The notes under the pieces were generated by a model that was not told the origin of the DNA, searched no databases, and saw only the letters and a program-made list of their open reading frames with translations. From the NCBI GenBank assembly GCA_035550215.1, contig DASZPM010000031.1, positions 62,001 to 126,000 of the forward strand: a DNA stretch of 64,000 nucleotides, in the 5' to 3' direction. Shown piece by piece: positions 40,306 through 49,546 of the stretch; positions within the stretch are counted from its first letter, which is position 1; every line of letters begins with the position of its first letter. This DNA is from JABDFW01 sp035550215 (GTDB lineage: Bacteria; Bacteroidota; Bacteroidia; Chitinophagales; Chitinophagaceae). The position numbers and the translations under genes are program-made.

Positions 40306-43300
40306 ATGAGCAGATTTTTTGTAAGTATTTTATTTATTTTATCCGTACCGGTATCAACCTTAACCGCCCAAACAAATGATAACCAGCTTATTAATAGTGG
40401 AAAGCTTTTGGAAGACGGGCAGAAATTGTACGAAGATGGCAAGTATAAAGAAGCCATACAGGTGTATAGCCAAATATCCCGCAACGACACTAACTATTCA
40501 GATGCCCTGCACAACCTTGCGCTAAGTACTTATGGCGACAGTGATTATGATGCCAGCAGGAAGTATGCAGAACTTGGCCTTAAGCTGTTTCCCGATGAGG
40601 CCTATGATTGGTATAACCTTATCGGCAACACTTATGAGGCAGCCGGCAAAAGCGGGGAAGCAATAGGCTATTATGATAAAATTATTGCACTTAACCCCAA
40701 CAGTTATATAAGCTGGTTTAATAAAGGCATCAGCTTTTATGACCAGCAAAAGTATCCTGACGCGAAAAAGTGTTTTCAGCAGGCGCTTATCATCAACCCA
40801 TATTATTCGTCAGCACATTATTTTCTTGCCAAAGCATATTTGCTGGAAGGTAACCTGCCTGCTGCAATGATGGGTTATGCCACCTACCTGGCCATCAGCC
40901 CGGATGGCAGTCGTAAAAGCTATGCCGTTAATGCCCTGAATGAAATAGCCCATTTGAGCGACTCGGTAGCGGCAAAAGCAGCTAACATGCATTTTACCCG
41001 TACAGATAATTTTGAAATACAGCAGGAGATATTGACGAGCAAAATAGCCCTTGACAGGCAATATAAATTGCAAACCGATTTGGAAGACCCAATTACCCGG
41101 CAATTGCAGGTTTTATGCGAAAAACTTGAATACAATAAGAACGATACCGGGTTTTGTATGCAGTATTATGTACCGTTTTACAGGGACGTTTTCCAGCAGG
41201 GCAAGTTCAGCCAGATGATTTATTTTATGTTCAGCGGGTTTGATATTAAACAGGTACAGGATTTTGCAAAAAGGCATAAAAAAGATCTGGAGGACTTTGC
41301 AATGTATGAAGTAAACTATTATAATACCATAAAAGAAACGCAATTACTTGACATGCAGGCGCGGCAAACTGCTACTGTACATTATCTTGTTGAGAATGAT
41401 ATTGTAACGGGCAAAGGTGCATGGAAAGTGGTGGGCGATAGCAAGCAGTTTTATGGTCCCTGGGAGTTTTATTATGCAAACGGCAAGGTAAAATCAAAAG
41501 GCAGTTTTAACGACCAGGAAAAGAAGGAAGGCGAATGGTTTTTTTATTACAAAAGCGGGCAGTTAAAGGAGCAATCCATCTTTAGCAATGGCGAAGCTAA
41601 TGGAAAAAGCACCCATTGGTTTGATAATGGAAACCTTAGCGACGAAGTAACCTATGTAAATGATAAAGAGGAGGGCGAGGAGAAAACATATTTCTATAAT
41701 GGCCTGCCGCATGAGGTTTTGCAATTTAAGGACGGCAAAAAAGAAGGGCTTGTAAGGGGATATAAATCCACCGGGGAACTTAGTTATGATGCTTATTTTA
41801 AAAATGATTTACAGGATGGATCTGAAACATATTATTACCCGGACGGAAAAATTTTATCACAGGCAGAATATAAAGAAGGCAAGGTTGAAGGGCCATATAA
41901 GAAATTTGCAGAAAATGGCACTGTTATTATGCAGGGCGCTTACGCAATTGATAAAGCAGAAGGGCCTTGGAAATCCTGGTATCCTTCAGGTAAAATAAAA
42001 GAAGAGTATACATGCCAGAACGGTACCATTAACGGTGAGTATAAATATTATTTTGAGAATGGACAGGTTAGCCGCGACGGCATTTACATAGACGGAAAAG
42101 AAGACGGCAAGCAGGAATATTTTACTGAAGAAGGTAAACTGCTAAACGAAAGCACTTTTGAAAAAGGCAGGCTGCGCGAGATAAAATTCTTTGACGAAAA
42201 GGGGAATGTGCTGGCTGACAATACTACGCGCAATGGAGCGGGCACATTTACTTTTTATAACGCCTGGGGCCGGCCTGTTAGCCAGGGTAATTTTAATAAA
42301 GATGGCGAAAAGGACGGCACAGGTAAAGATTTTTACCAGGATGGCATAGTTAGTTCTGTAGCTGAATACAAAAAAGGATTATTGAACGGCATAAAGACCA
42401 ACTATTTTCACAATGGCAATGTAAACGATAATCTTAATTATACAGATGATAAGGAGGATGGGTATTATACATCTTTCCACAAAAACAAAAAAAAGCGGTA
42501 TGAGGGCTGGTTTGTAACCGGTGAAAGGCAGGGGGCATTTACAGAATATAACCTGTTGGGCGACTTGTATGCAAAAAGCTATTATAAAAATGATGACCTG
42601 AATGGTTATATTGAATATTATAACCCTAACGGTAAAAAGGATTATGAAAACCTGTATGATGAAGGCTGGCTGACATATATTACCCAGTTTGACAGTACAG
42701 GTAAAGTAGTAGAAGATATAGCATTGCCAAAAGGCCAGTGCGACTTTACGTATTATTATAACAATGGCAAACCGTATATAAAAGCATCATACCGCAATTA
42801 CCATTTGCATGGCCGGTACGACGCATTTTATCCTGACGGGTCACCCTGTTATTTGAGGTTCTATAAACAGGGTATGCAGGACAGTTTATACAGGAAATAT
42901 TATTACGGCGGTAAAGTAGAAAGCGAGGGCAAATTTGCAGATGACAAAAAACAGGGCCTTTGGAAAATATATTATAGTAACGGCCAGTTGCATTATGATG
43001 AAACCTACGTGGATGACGAATTACAGGGCAAAAGCCTTTTTTATAACGAAGACGGCACAAAGAATAAAGAATATTTTTATAAGGATAACCAGTTAGATGG
43101 TAAAACAACTATTTACGGTGATAGTAATAAAGTGGCCATAGTATTTTATTATCACGAAGGAAGGTTATTAAGCTACAGTTATGAAGGGAAAGATGGTAAA
43201 TTAGTACCGGCAATACTTTTTAGCAACGAAACAGGTACCGCTACGGCTTATTACCGCAACGGCGTTAAAAGCGCGGTAATGAGTTTTATAAATGGTTATT

Positions 43301-43605
43301 CGGACAGTATACGAACACTTTATTTTTCCAACGGGAAAATTTTTACGCAGGGGATGCGCAGTTATGGCGATTACGAAGGGGTGCATAAGCGTTATGCCGC
43401 AAATGGGCAGTTGGTTGCCGAGGAGAATTATGCAAATGATAATTTGCACGGTCTGTCAAAATATTATTACAACAACGGCAAAATAAAAGCCGAAGAGAAT
43501 TATTACAACGGCAGCGAAAATGGTTTTTGTAAATATTATGACGAAACAGGTAAGTTAAAACAAACCATGTTTTATTATTACGGCCAGTTGGAAAGTGTGC
43601 AATAA
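40306..43605 (+). CDS. Large exported TPR and MORN_2-repeat (YwqK-like) protein
   Basis: 1099 residues. The signal peptide (about 1-21, ending L-T-A-Q) is followed by four to five TPR motifs (about 40-205), a linker and about 30 MORN_2 repeats (about 368-1099) of roughly 23 residues, each with a core such as Y-Y-x-N-G-K-x-K-x-E and G-x-Y/W-x-x-Y. MORN_2 domains are annotated as YwqK antitoxin, but here no toxin is adjacent and the protein is exported, so that name is misleading. The structure should be a very long beta-sheet solenoid. It heads a close run (26-base and 10-base gaps) with two DUF3857 proteins, suggesting an envelope complex. Confidence 0.85.
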   Translation: MSRFFVSILFILSVPVSTLTAQTNDNQLINSGKLLEDGQKLYEDGKYKEAIQVYSQISRNDTNYSDALHNLALSTYGDSDYDASRKYAELGLKLFPDEAYDWYNLIGNTYEAAGKSGEAIGYYDKIIALNPNSYISWFNKGISFYDQQKYPDAKKCFQQALIINPYYSSAHYFLAKAYLLEGNLPAAMMGYATYLAISPDGSRKSYAVNALNEIAHLSDSVAAKAANMHFTRTDNFEIQQEILTSKIALDRQYKLQTDLEDPITRQLQVLCEKLEYNKNDTGFCMQYYVPFYRDVFQQGKFSQMIYFMFSGFDIKQVQDFAKRHKKDLEDFAMYEVNYYNTIKETQLLDMQARQTATVHYLVENDIVTGKGAWKVVGDSKQFYGPWEFYYANGKVKSKGSFNDQEKKEGEWFFYYKSGQLKEQSIFSNGEANGKSTHWFDNGNLSDEVTYVNDKEEGEEKTYFYNGLPHEVLQFKDGKKEGLVRGYKSTGELSYDAYFKNDLQDGSETYYYPDGKILSQAEYKEGKVEGPYKKFAENGTVIMQGAYAIDKAEGPWKSWYPSGKIKEEYTCQNGTINGEYKYYFENGQVSRDGIYIDGKEDGKQEYFTEEGKLLNESTFEKGRLREIKFFDEKGNVLADNTTRNGAGTFTFYNAWGRPVSQGNFNKDGEKDGTGKDFYQDGIVSSVAEYKKGLLNGIKTNYFHNGNVNDNLNYTDDKEDGYYTSFHKNKKKRYEGWFVTGERQGAFTEYNLLGDLYAKSYYKNDDLNGYIEYYNPNGKKDYENLYDEGWLTYITQFDSTGKVVEDIALPKGQCDFTYYYNNGKPYIKASYRNYHLHGRYDAFYPDGSPCYLRFYKQGMQDSLYRKYYYGGKVESEGKFADDKKQGLWKIYYSNGQLHYDETYVDDELQGKSLFYNEDGTKNKEYFYKDNQLDGKTTIYGDSNKVAIVFYYHEGRLLSYSYEGKDGKLVPAILFSNETGTATAYYRNGVKSAVMSFINGYSDSIRTLYFSNGKIFTQGMRSYGDYEGVHKRYAANGQLVAEENYANDNLHGLSKYYYNNGKIKAEENYYNGSENGFCKYYDETGKLKQTMFYYYGQLESVQ

Positions 43606-43631
43606 AAGAATATCAATTAAAAACGATAATT

Positions 43632-45551
43632 GTGAAGAAGATTTTTATACTGCTGTTTGTCTCTGCCTCTTTTCATGCGGCGCAAGCACAAACCGTGGAG
43701 CAGTTGGCGGCGCAGTTCCCCAATGATTATGCGGTAATATTAAACCATACGGAAGAGCTAAGCCTTTTTATGAAGGATGGCAAACCGCAGGGAGAAAGAA
43801 GAATAACCGTAGAGCTTTTGGCGCTGGATGATAAAGCCAATGAATTGTTAAGCCGTTACGCGGTATTTCATGGCTCATTTGACGAGGTTAAAGATTTAGA
43901 AGCATATACTAAAGTACCGGATGGCAACAGTTTCAAAAAAATTAAAGTAACGGAGATAAAAACAGAGGATGCCACCAGCCAGGAAGTATTTTATGATGAT
44001 GAAAAAGAATCCTGGTTTTATTTTCCGTCATTTACCAAAGGCACCCATGCGTTTGTAAGCTATACCCAGGAGGAAACTGATGCCCATCTCCTCAGTCCCT
44101 ACTATGCTTCTTCTTACCTGCCTGTCGTTCACTCCAGGTTTACTTTGAGTTTCCCTTCAGATATGCAGGTGAAATACGATGTAAAAAACGACAGCGCGCA
44201 CGTAATACAGGTAACAGAAGATAACAGGGGCAGGGAACACCAGTACACTTTTGAAGCTTCCAACATCAAAAGAACAGAAAGCTTTGCAGGTGCACCCTCG
44301 TTCAGGTATTACGAGCCTCATGCCATTTTCCGCATAGCTTCTTATGAAGATGACGGTAAACAGGTAAAATTTTTAGACGATGTAAATGACCTGTACAAAT
44401 GGTATTACTCTTTTGTTGGTAACCTTGACAACACAAACGACCCACAATTAAAATCACTGGCCGACAGCCTTACAGCAGGCGTTACCGACCCCGAAGAAAA
44501 AGCGCGGAGGATATATTCATGGGTGCAGCATAATATTAAATACGTGGCATTTGAAAACGGCCTGGAGGGTTTTATACCCCGCCGTGCCGCAACTGTTTGC
44601 ACAAGAAGGTTTGGTGATTGCAAAGACATGGCGAGCCTGTTAACCGCCCTGTTGCAACTGTCAGGCGTTAAGGCATACTTTACATGGATAGGTACCAGGG
44701 ATATTCCTTACGATTATACCGACGTGCCCCTGCCGATAACAGACAACCACATGATTGCTGCCGTGAATATTAATGATAAATGGATATTCCTGGATGGCAC
44801 TGACCCTAACTGCATATTTGGTTATCCCAGCGGTTTTATACAGGGCAAGCAGGCGCTTGTAGGTATATCTGAAAACGAGTATAAACTGTTGCGTGTTCCT
44901 GAAGTGGAAAGTGAGAAAAATGGTATTGTTGACAGCACCTTTATTTCTGTTACTGATAAAGGCATATCCGGTAACAGCAGCGTGTACTACAATGGCTATT
45001 TTGGTACTGATATTAATGATAACCTGTTGTACAAGGATGAAAAGGATAAGCGGGATTTTGTTAAATCGCAAATGGGTAAGGCAAGCAATAAATTTATTTT
45101 AGGCGATTATAAGGTTAACACCATTAACCAGGAAAAGCAATTGGTTAATATACAGGCTAAGTTTGATGTGCCTGATTACAGTAAAAAGATTGCTGACGAA
45201 CTATATATAAACCTTAACCTGCAAAAGTTATTTACACCGGGTTCAATTATCGACACTGCCAAAAGAAAAGTAGGCCTCGAAAATGAATTCAGGTATGATA
45301 TTAAGCAATACACCATACTGGATGTGCCGGGAGATTATAAAGTGTCTTACGTGCCGAAGGATTTCTCTATAGATAACGATGTGTTTGGCTTTTCAATACA
45401 CTATACACAAAAGGATGATAAAGTTATCGCCTGCCAGGAGTTGCGTAATAAAAGTCTTCTTATGCAGCCGGCGCAATTTAACGGGTGGAACAACGCAATC
45501 AAACAAATACTTACCCAATACCGTGAACAACTGGTACTGCAAAAAAAATAA
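43632..45551 (+). CDS. DUF3857 transglutaminase-like protein, triad intact
   Basis: 639 residues starting at GTG 43632. The signal peptide M-K-K-I-F-I-L-L-F-V-S-A-S-F-H-A-A-Q-A precedes a DUF3857 beta domain (about 45-215) and a transglutaminase core (about 270-400). The catalytic residues are visible: Cys330 (F-G-D-C-K-D-M), His373 (D-N-H-M-I-A-A) and Asp388 (F-L-D-G-T-D). DUF3858-like beta domain follows (about 460-639). Transglutaminase-like enzymes of this kind may act as periplasmic cysteine proteases or cross-linkers. It lies 26 bases after the MORN_2 gene and 10 bases before a paralogue lacking the triad. Confidence 0.9.
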   Translation: MKKIFILLFVSASFHAAQAQTVEQLAAQFPNDYAVILNHTEELSLFMKDGKPQGERRITVELLALDDKANELLSRYAVFHGSFDEVKDLEAYTKVPDGNSFKKIKVTEIKTEDATSQEVFYDDEKESWFYFPSFTKGTHAFVSYTQEETDAHLLSPYYASSYLPVVHSRFTLSFPSDMQVKYDVKNDSAHVIQVTEDNRGREHQYTFEASNIKRTESFAGAPSFRYYEPHAIFRIASYEDDGKQVKFLDDVNDLYKWYYSFVGNLDNTNDPQLKSLADSLTAGVTDPEEKARRIYSWVQHNIKYVAFENGLEGFIPRRAATVCTRRFGDCKDMASLLTALLQLSGVKAYFTWIGTRDIPYDYTDVPLPITDNHMIAAVNINDKWIFLDGTDPNCIFGYPSGFIQGKQALVGISENEYKLLRVPEVESEKNGIVDSTFISVTDKGISGNSSVYYNGYFGTDINDNLLYKDEKDKRDFVKSQMGKASNKFILGDYKVNTINQEKQLVNIQAKFDVPDYSKKIADELYINLNLQKLFTPGSIIDTAKRKVGLENEFRYDIKQYTILDVPGDYKVSYVPKDFSIDNDVFGFSIHYTQKDDKVIACQELRNKSLLMQPAQFNGWNNAIKQILTQYREQLVLQKK

Positions 45552-45561
45552 TATTACAAGC

Positions 45562-47556
45562 ATGTTCAAAAAGAATAAAAGTATCCGCCTGCACGTAGTC
45601 TTAATGGTGGCTTTCGCTGCGTTTGGCGGCACGGCATTCACGCAGCAGTTTAATTATTCAACAGCAGATAATTGGGAGCAGACCCCTGCGATACATACCA
45701 TAAATCCGCAATTTGATTCGTCGGCGGCTATCGGAATTCTTGACGAAAAAAAGGTTGAATATAAAGACGAAGGCAAGAATGTGGTGGTATATTCACTGCA
45801 TCATGCTATTATACATATAATGGGTGACAAGGGTATTGAAATGTTTAACAAGGTGTATATACCACTTTATGAAGATGCTGAAGTTACTGATGTAAAAGCG
45901 CGCACTATTATGCCGGATGGCAAGGTTATAAATGTTGACCCTTCCAAAATAAAAGATATGGAGGAAGACGGTACCAAGTACAAGATTTTCGCGATGGATG
46001 GTGTTGAAAAGGGCTCCGAGGTTGAATATTCCTATACGGTTAAAAGGGGCTTTTATTTGTTTGGCAGCGAAATGTTTCAAAGCAGCCGCATACCCTACCA
46101 GCAGGAAACATTTTTGCTGGTAACACCACAGCGGCTGCGTTTTAGCGCAAAGGGATTTAACGGGTTTAATGTAAGCGCTGATACGGTAATAAACGACCAG
46201 AGAATAATTGCAGGCTATGCGGAGAATGTACCCGAAATGGAAGATGAGAAATATTCTTTTGGTGATAAATATCTTAAAAGAGTAGATTTCAAATTCAGTT
46301 ATAACCTTTCAACAACAGGCGAAGCGGTACGTCAATACACTTGGAAAGATTTTGCCAAAAGGGCTTTTGCTGTATATACTGACTGGACGGATAAAGACCT
46401 GAAGGCTGTTGACGGTTTTATTAAACAAATCCCCATTCCCGCTGACGCAGATGAAGTGAAAAAAATACAGGTGGTGGAGGATTATGTAAAAAACAATATA
46501 AATGTTGATAAAAAGGTAGAGGGCAGTGATAAAGACCAATTGGTGGGTATCATTAAAACAAAGGCTGCCAATGAATCAAACATCGTTAAATTTTTCACAG
46601 CCATATTTGATAAGCTCGGTATTTCATACCAGGTAGTTTTTGCAGAAGAGAGAACGGGTATTTCAATAGATGAAGACCTGGAGAACTGGAACCGGGCTGA
46701 AGCAGTACTTTTCTATTTCCCCTCCTCCGGAAAATTTATCACACCGGTTGATAACGGCACGCGGTATCCCTATTTGCCGTACAACGTAATCGGTACAAGG
46801 GGATTATTTTTAAAAGGTACCGTAATAGGGAATTTTAAAACAGCCATAGGCACTTTTGATTCAATACCCATGGAGCCTTTTGAGGGGAATGCACAAAACA
46901 TGGAAGTTTCAGTAAAGTTTGATGAAACGCTGGATACACTGCTGATAAGTAGTAAACAAATAATAAAGGGGTATGCCGCGCTGGAATACAGGCCTATATA
47001 TGTTTTTGCCCCTAAAGACAAACAGGACGAGATTACAAAAGATATTATAAAGAATGTTGGTAACAGCATGAACATATCGAATATTAAGGTTGAGAACACT
47101 AAATTGACTGACTATACGGATAATAAACCCCTCATCATCAGTGGCGATATTAAGACCACTGACCTGCTGGAAAACGCCGGCAGCAAAATATTGTTTAAAG
47201 TGGGTGAGCTGATTGGGCAGCAGGTTGAAATGTACCAGGAAAAGCCCCGCCAGCTTCCCATAGAAATGCCTTATCCGCATGTGGAAGACAGGAAAATAAC
47301 CATACAAATACCGGATGGATATAAAGTTAAAAACCCTAATGACCTCAATATTGATATTACTTACAAGGAAAACGGAGTGGTAACCCTTGGTTTTGTAAGT
47401 AAATATGTGCAAACAGGCAATACGATAGAAATTACCATAAATGAAACTTACCGCGATTTGTTGTACCCTGTTTCTGACTTTGGAATATTTACAAAAGTAA
47501 TTAATGCCTCCGCGGATTTTAATAAGGTGGTATTGGTGCTAGAAAAAGCGGGTTAG
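45562..47556 (+). CDS. DUF3857 transglutaminase-fold protein, catalytic residues lost
   Basis: 664 residues from the ATG at 45562; a longer frame start would overlap the preceding gene by about 170 bases. The signal region is M-F-K-K-N-K-S-I-R-L-H-V-V-L-M-V-A-F-A-A-F-G-G. The DUF3857 domain covers about 70-240 and the transglutaminase-like core about 280-405. Aligned with the gene upstream, the catalytic Cys is replaced by Glu338 (A-A-N-E-S-N), the His by Arg378 (W-N-R-A-E-A) and only the Asp (Asp397, V-D-N-G) remains. This is probably a pseudoenzyme that regulates or scaffolds the active paralogue. Same strand, 10-base gap. Confidence 0.87.
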   Translation: MFKKNKSIRLHVVLMVAFAAFGGTAFTQQFNYSTADNWEQTPAIHTINPQFDSSAAIGILDEKKVEYKDEGKNVVVYSLHHAIIHIMGDKGIEMFNKVYIPLYEDAEVTDVKARTIMPDGKVINVDPSKIKDMEEDGTKYKIFAMDGVEKGSEVEYSYTVKRGFYLFGSEMFQSSRIPYQQETFLLVTPQRLRFSAKGFNGFNVSADTVINDQRIIAGYAENVPEMEDEKYSFGDKYLKRVDFKFSYNLSTTGEAVRQYTWKDFAKRAFAVYTDWTDKDLKAVDGFIKQIPIPADADEVKKIQVVEDYVKNNINVDKKVEGSDKDQLVGIIKTKAANESNIVKFFTAIFDKLGISYQVVFAEERTGISIDEDLENWNRAEAVLFYFPSSGKFITPVDNGTRYPYLPYNVIGTRGLFLKGTVIGNFKTAIGTFDSIPMEPFEGNAQNMEVSVKFDETLDTLLISSKQIIKGYAALEYRPIYVFAPKDKQDEITKDIIKNVGNSMNISNIKVENTKLTDYTDNKPLIISGDIKTTDLLENAGSKILFKVGELIGQQVEMYQEKPRQLPIEMPYPHVEDRKITIQIPDGYKVKNPNDLNIDITYKENGVVTLGFVSKYVQTGNTIEITINETYRDLLYPVSDFGIFTKVINASADFNKVVLVLEKAG

Positions 47557-47637
47557 CCGGGTCGATGGGTGGTGCATTAAGATATAAATTGGCTGGCAAT
47601 ACTGATTTATATACTTTTATCGCTCATTCTACAATTC

Positions 47638-48117
47638 ATGCAGGTACATTTTACTTACGACAAAAAAAAGGTTTACCAGGCGCTGCGCTATCATTTTTTG
47701 TGGCAGCCTGAAATGAGGATTTTACTTTCGCTGATTATTGTTTTTGATGTTGTTACCGCAATACTGTATTTTATCGGCAAAATACGCCCCGAGCCTTTTT
47801 TGCTTGGCTCATGTATATGGCTTGTTACCATTATTTTGTTCTGGTATGTTATGCCGGGCATTATTTATCGCAAAAATGATACGTTCAGGGATAAGTTTGT
47901 AATGGACTTTAACGATACCCGGGTGTTCCTCGAAAACTCCAGGGGATATGCGGAGTGGCCGTGGGACAAGTTTACAAAGTTTGCCGAAAGCCCGCATTTT
48001 TTTCACCTGTATTTCTCACCTAAATCATTTTTCATTATCCCCAAGGACAACATGAGTGATGAATTTAAGTTCGACCTGCGTATTTTGATGAATGATAAGA
48101 TAAAACCGGCCAAGTAA
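47638..48117 (+). CDS. YcxB-like membrane protein
   Basis: 159 residues. Residues about 1-25 form an amphipathic N-terminus, helices lie at about 27-47 and 53-73, and the C-terminal PH-like domain has N-D-T-R-V-F-L-E-N-S-R-G-Y-A-E-W-P-W-D-K-F-T-K-F and F-F-I-I-P-K-D-N-M. This is the YcxB-like C-terminal pattern. It lies 81 bases after the DUF3857 gene, convergent with murF. Function unknown; it may act in membrane-linked signalling. Confidence 0.85.
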   Translation: MQVHFTYDKKKVYQALRYHFLWQPEMRILLSLIIVFDVVTAILYFIGKIRPEPFLLGSCIWLVTIILFWYVMPGIIYRKNDTFRDKFVMDFNDTRVFLENSRGYAEWPWDKFTKFAESPHFFHLYFSPKSFFIIPKDNMSDEFKFDLRILMNDKIKPAK

Positions 48118-48133
48118 TTTTCCGGCTTATCAC

Positions 48134-49411
48134 TTATTCCAGCACTTTTTCCATCTGCATACTGCGGCTGCCTTTTACCAGCAGGTAGGTATCGGCAAAA
48201 TTTTGCTCTTTAAGCCATTTGCCGGCCTCTGCTGAAGTATCAAAATAAAGGTAAGGGTGGGGTACATACTTAAAATCTCCCCCCACTAAAACAACCCCCT
48301 GCCAGGGATAACTTTTTATAAGCTTAACAAGGTTGGTATGCTCCAGTTTGCTTTCCTCACCCAATTCCATCATTCCGCCGAGTAATAAAATTTTTTTCGG
48401 CACGTCAATTTTCGCAAAATTTTCTATGGCAGCTTTCATGCTGCTGGGGTTGGCATTGTATGCATCTAAAATAATTTTGTTACCATTTTTTTCTATAAGC
48501 TGCGAACGGCTGTTGGACGGGGCGTAACTTTCAATAGCAGCTTTAATTTTTTCATCAGGCACACCAAAAAATTTCCCCACGTTTACTGCGCATAAAATGT
48601 TTGGCAGGTTATATTCACCAACAAGCTGCGTTTGCAATCTACTGAATGATGTGCCTTTTGTAAATGCAATGGTTAAAAAAGGTTCACTGGCAACAACGTG
48701 GCCTGTAACAGTGCCGTTGGCCGTTCCATACCATTCAACTTTGGTTATGCCTTTTACCATATCATGCAGGTAATCATAGTCATCATAGGCAAAAACCATC
48801 CCGTTATGTTCGCGCAGGTATGCATACAATTCACCCTTACCTTTTTTTACACCTTCCACTCCGCCAAAGCCCTCTAAATGGGCTTTGCCGGCGTTGGTAA
48901 TAATACCATGGGTAGGCTGCGCGTACAGGCAGTAACCCTCAATTTCTTTTTGATGGTTGGCGCCCATTTCAATCACGGCCATCTGAGCATCTGCTTTCAC
49001 CCGTAATATAGTAATGGGTATGCCGATATGATTATTCAGGTTGCCCTGCGTGGTATAGGTAGTAAAATGCGCAGATAATACGGCGCTCACAAGCTCTTTG
49101 GTGGTGGTTTTGCCGTTACTCCCTGTGATGCCTATAAAAGGTATGGTAAATTGCTCCCTGTGATATTTGGCAAGTTGCTGAAGGGCGGCAAGCACGTCTT
49201 CTACCAATATCAAATGGTCATTAGATGCATCTATTGGCTCATCTACCACTGCATAGGCAGCGCCCATTTTTAAAGCGTGTTGCGCAAATTCATTGCCGTT
49301 AAACGTTGGCCCTTTTAACGCAAAAAATATATCACCCGGTTGCAGTTTACGGGTATCAGTCTGTATAGAAGGATGTTGTAAATAAATATTATACAATTGT
49401 TCTGTACTCAC
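48134..49411 (-). CDS. murF: UDP-N-acetylmuramoyl-tripeptide--D-alanyl-D-alanine ligase
   Basis: 425 residues, standard length. It adds D-Ala-D-Ala to UDP-MurNAc-tripeptide in the cytoplasm, the last cytoplasmic step of the peptidoglycan precursor. The ATP-binding loop I-T-G-S-N-G-K-T-T-T-K is at 95-105, then the M-G-A-N-H segment with the active-site Asn/His, the carbamoylated-lysine region A-G-K-A-H-L-E-G-F-G, and D-A-Y-N-A-N-P-S-S-M, the MurF signature. No neighbouring mur gene is present, so it is separated from the dcw cluster. Divergent from the DUF1549/1553 gene. Confidence 0.97.
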   Translation of the reverse strand: MSTEQLYNIYLQHPSIQTDTRKLQPGDIFFALKGPTFNGNEFAQHALKMGAAYAVVDEPIDASNDHLILVEDVLAALQQLAKYHREQFTIPFIGITGSNGKTTTKELVSAVLSAHFTTYTTQGNLNNHIGIPITILRVKADAQMAVIEMGANHQKEIEGYCLYAQPTHGIITNAGKAHLEGFGGVEGVKKGKGELYAYLREHNGMVFAYDDYDYLHDMVKGITKVEWYGTANGTVTGHVVASEPFLTIAFTKGTSFSRLQTQLVGEYNLPNILCAVNVGKFFGVPDEKIKAAIESYAPSNSRSQLIEKNGNKIILDAYNANPSSMKAAIENFAKIDVPKKILLLGGMMELGEESKLEHTNLVKLIKSYPWQGVVLVGGDFKYVPHPYLYFDTSAEAGKWLKEQNFADTYLLVKGSRSMQMEKVLE

Positions 49412-49546
49412 GGTATATGTTTGCGGCTAAGTTACACAATAGTAAAACTTGCCTGGGGAAAACTCCACTACTGTGCTGCATTTTAACTATTGTAACCTTT
49501 GCCATATAAAGTGTAATACGTACATTTATCCCTGTTAAAGTTTGCC

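Noticed and set aside
41400..43600. DNA-level tandem repeat or CRISPR
   Set aside because: The periodicity is in the protein (23-residue MORN_2 repeats) with diverged codons; no identical direct repeats with unique spacers are present.
40306..43605. Toxin-antitoxin system suggested by the YwqK name of MORN_2 proteins
   Set aside because: The protein is exported and 1099 residues long, and no toxin gene lies next to it.
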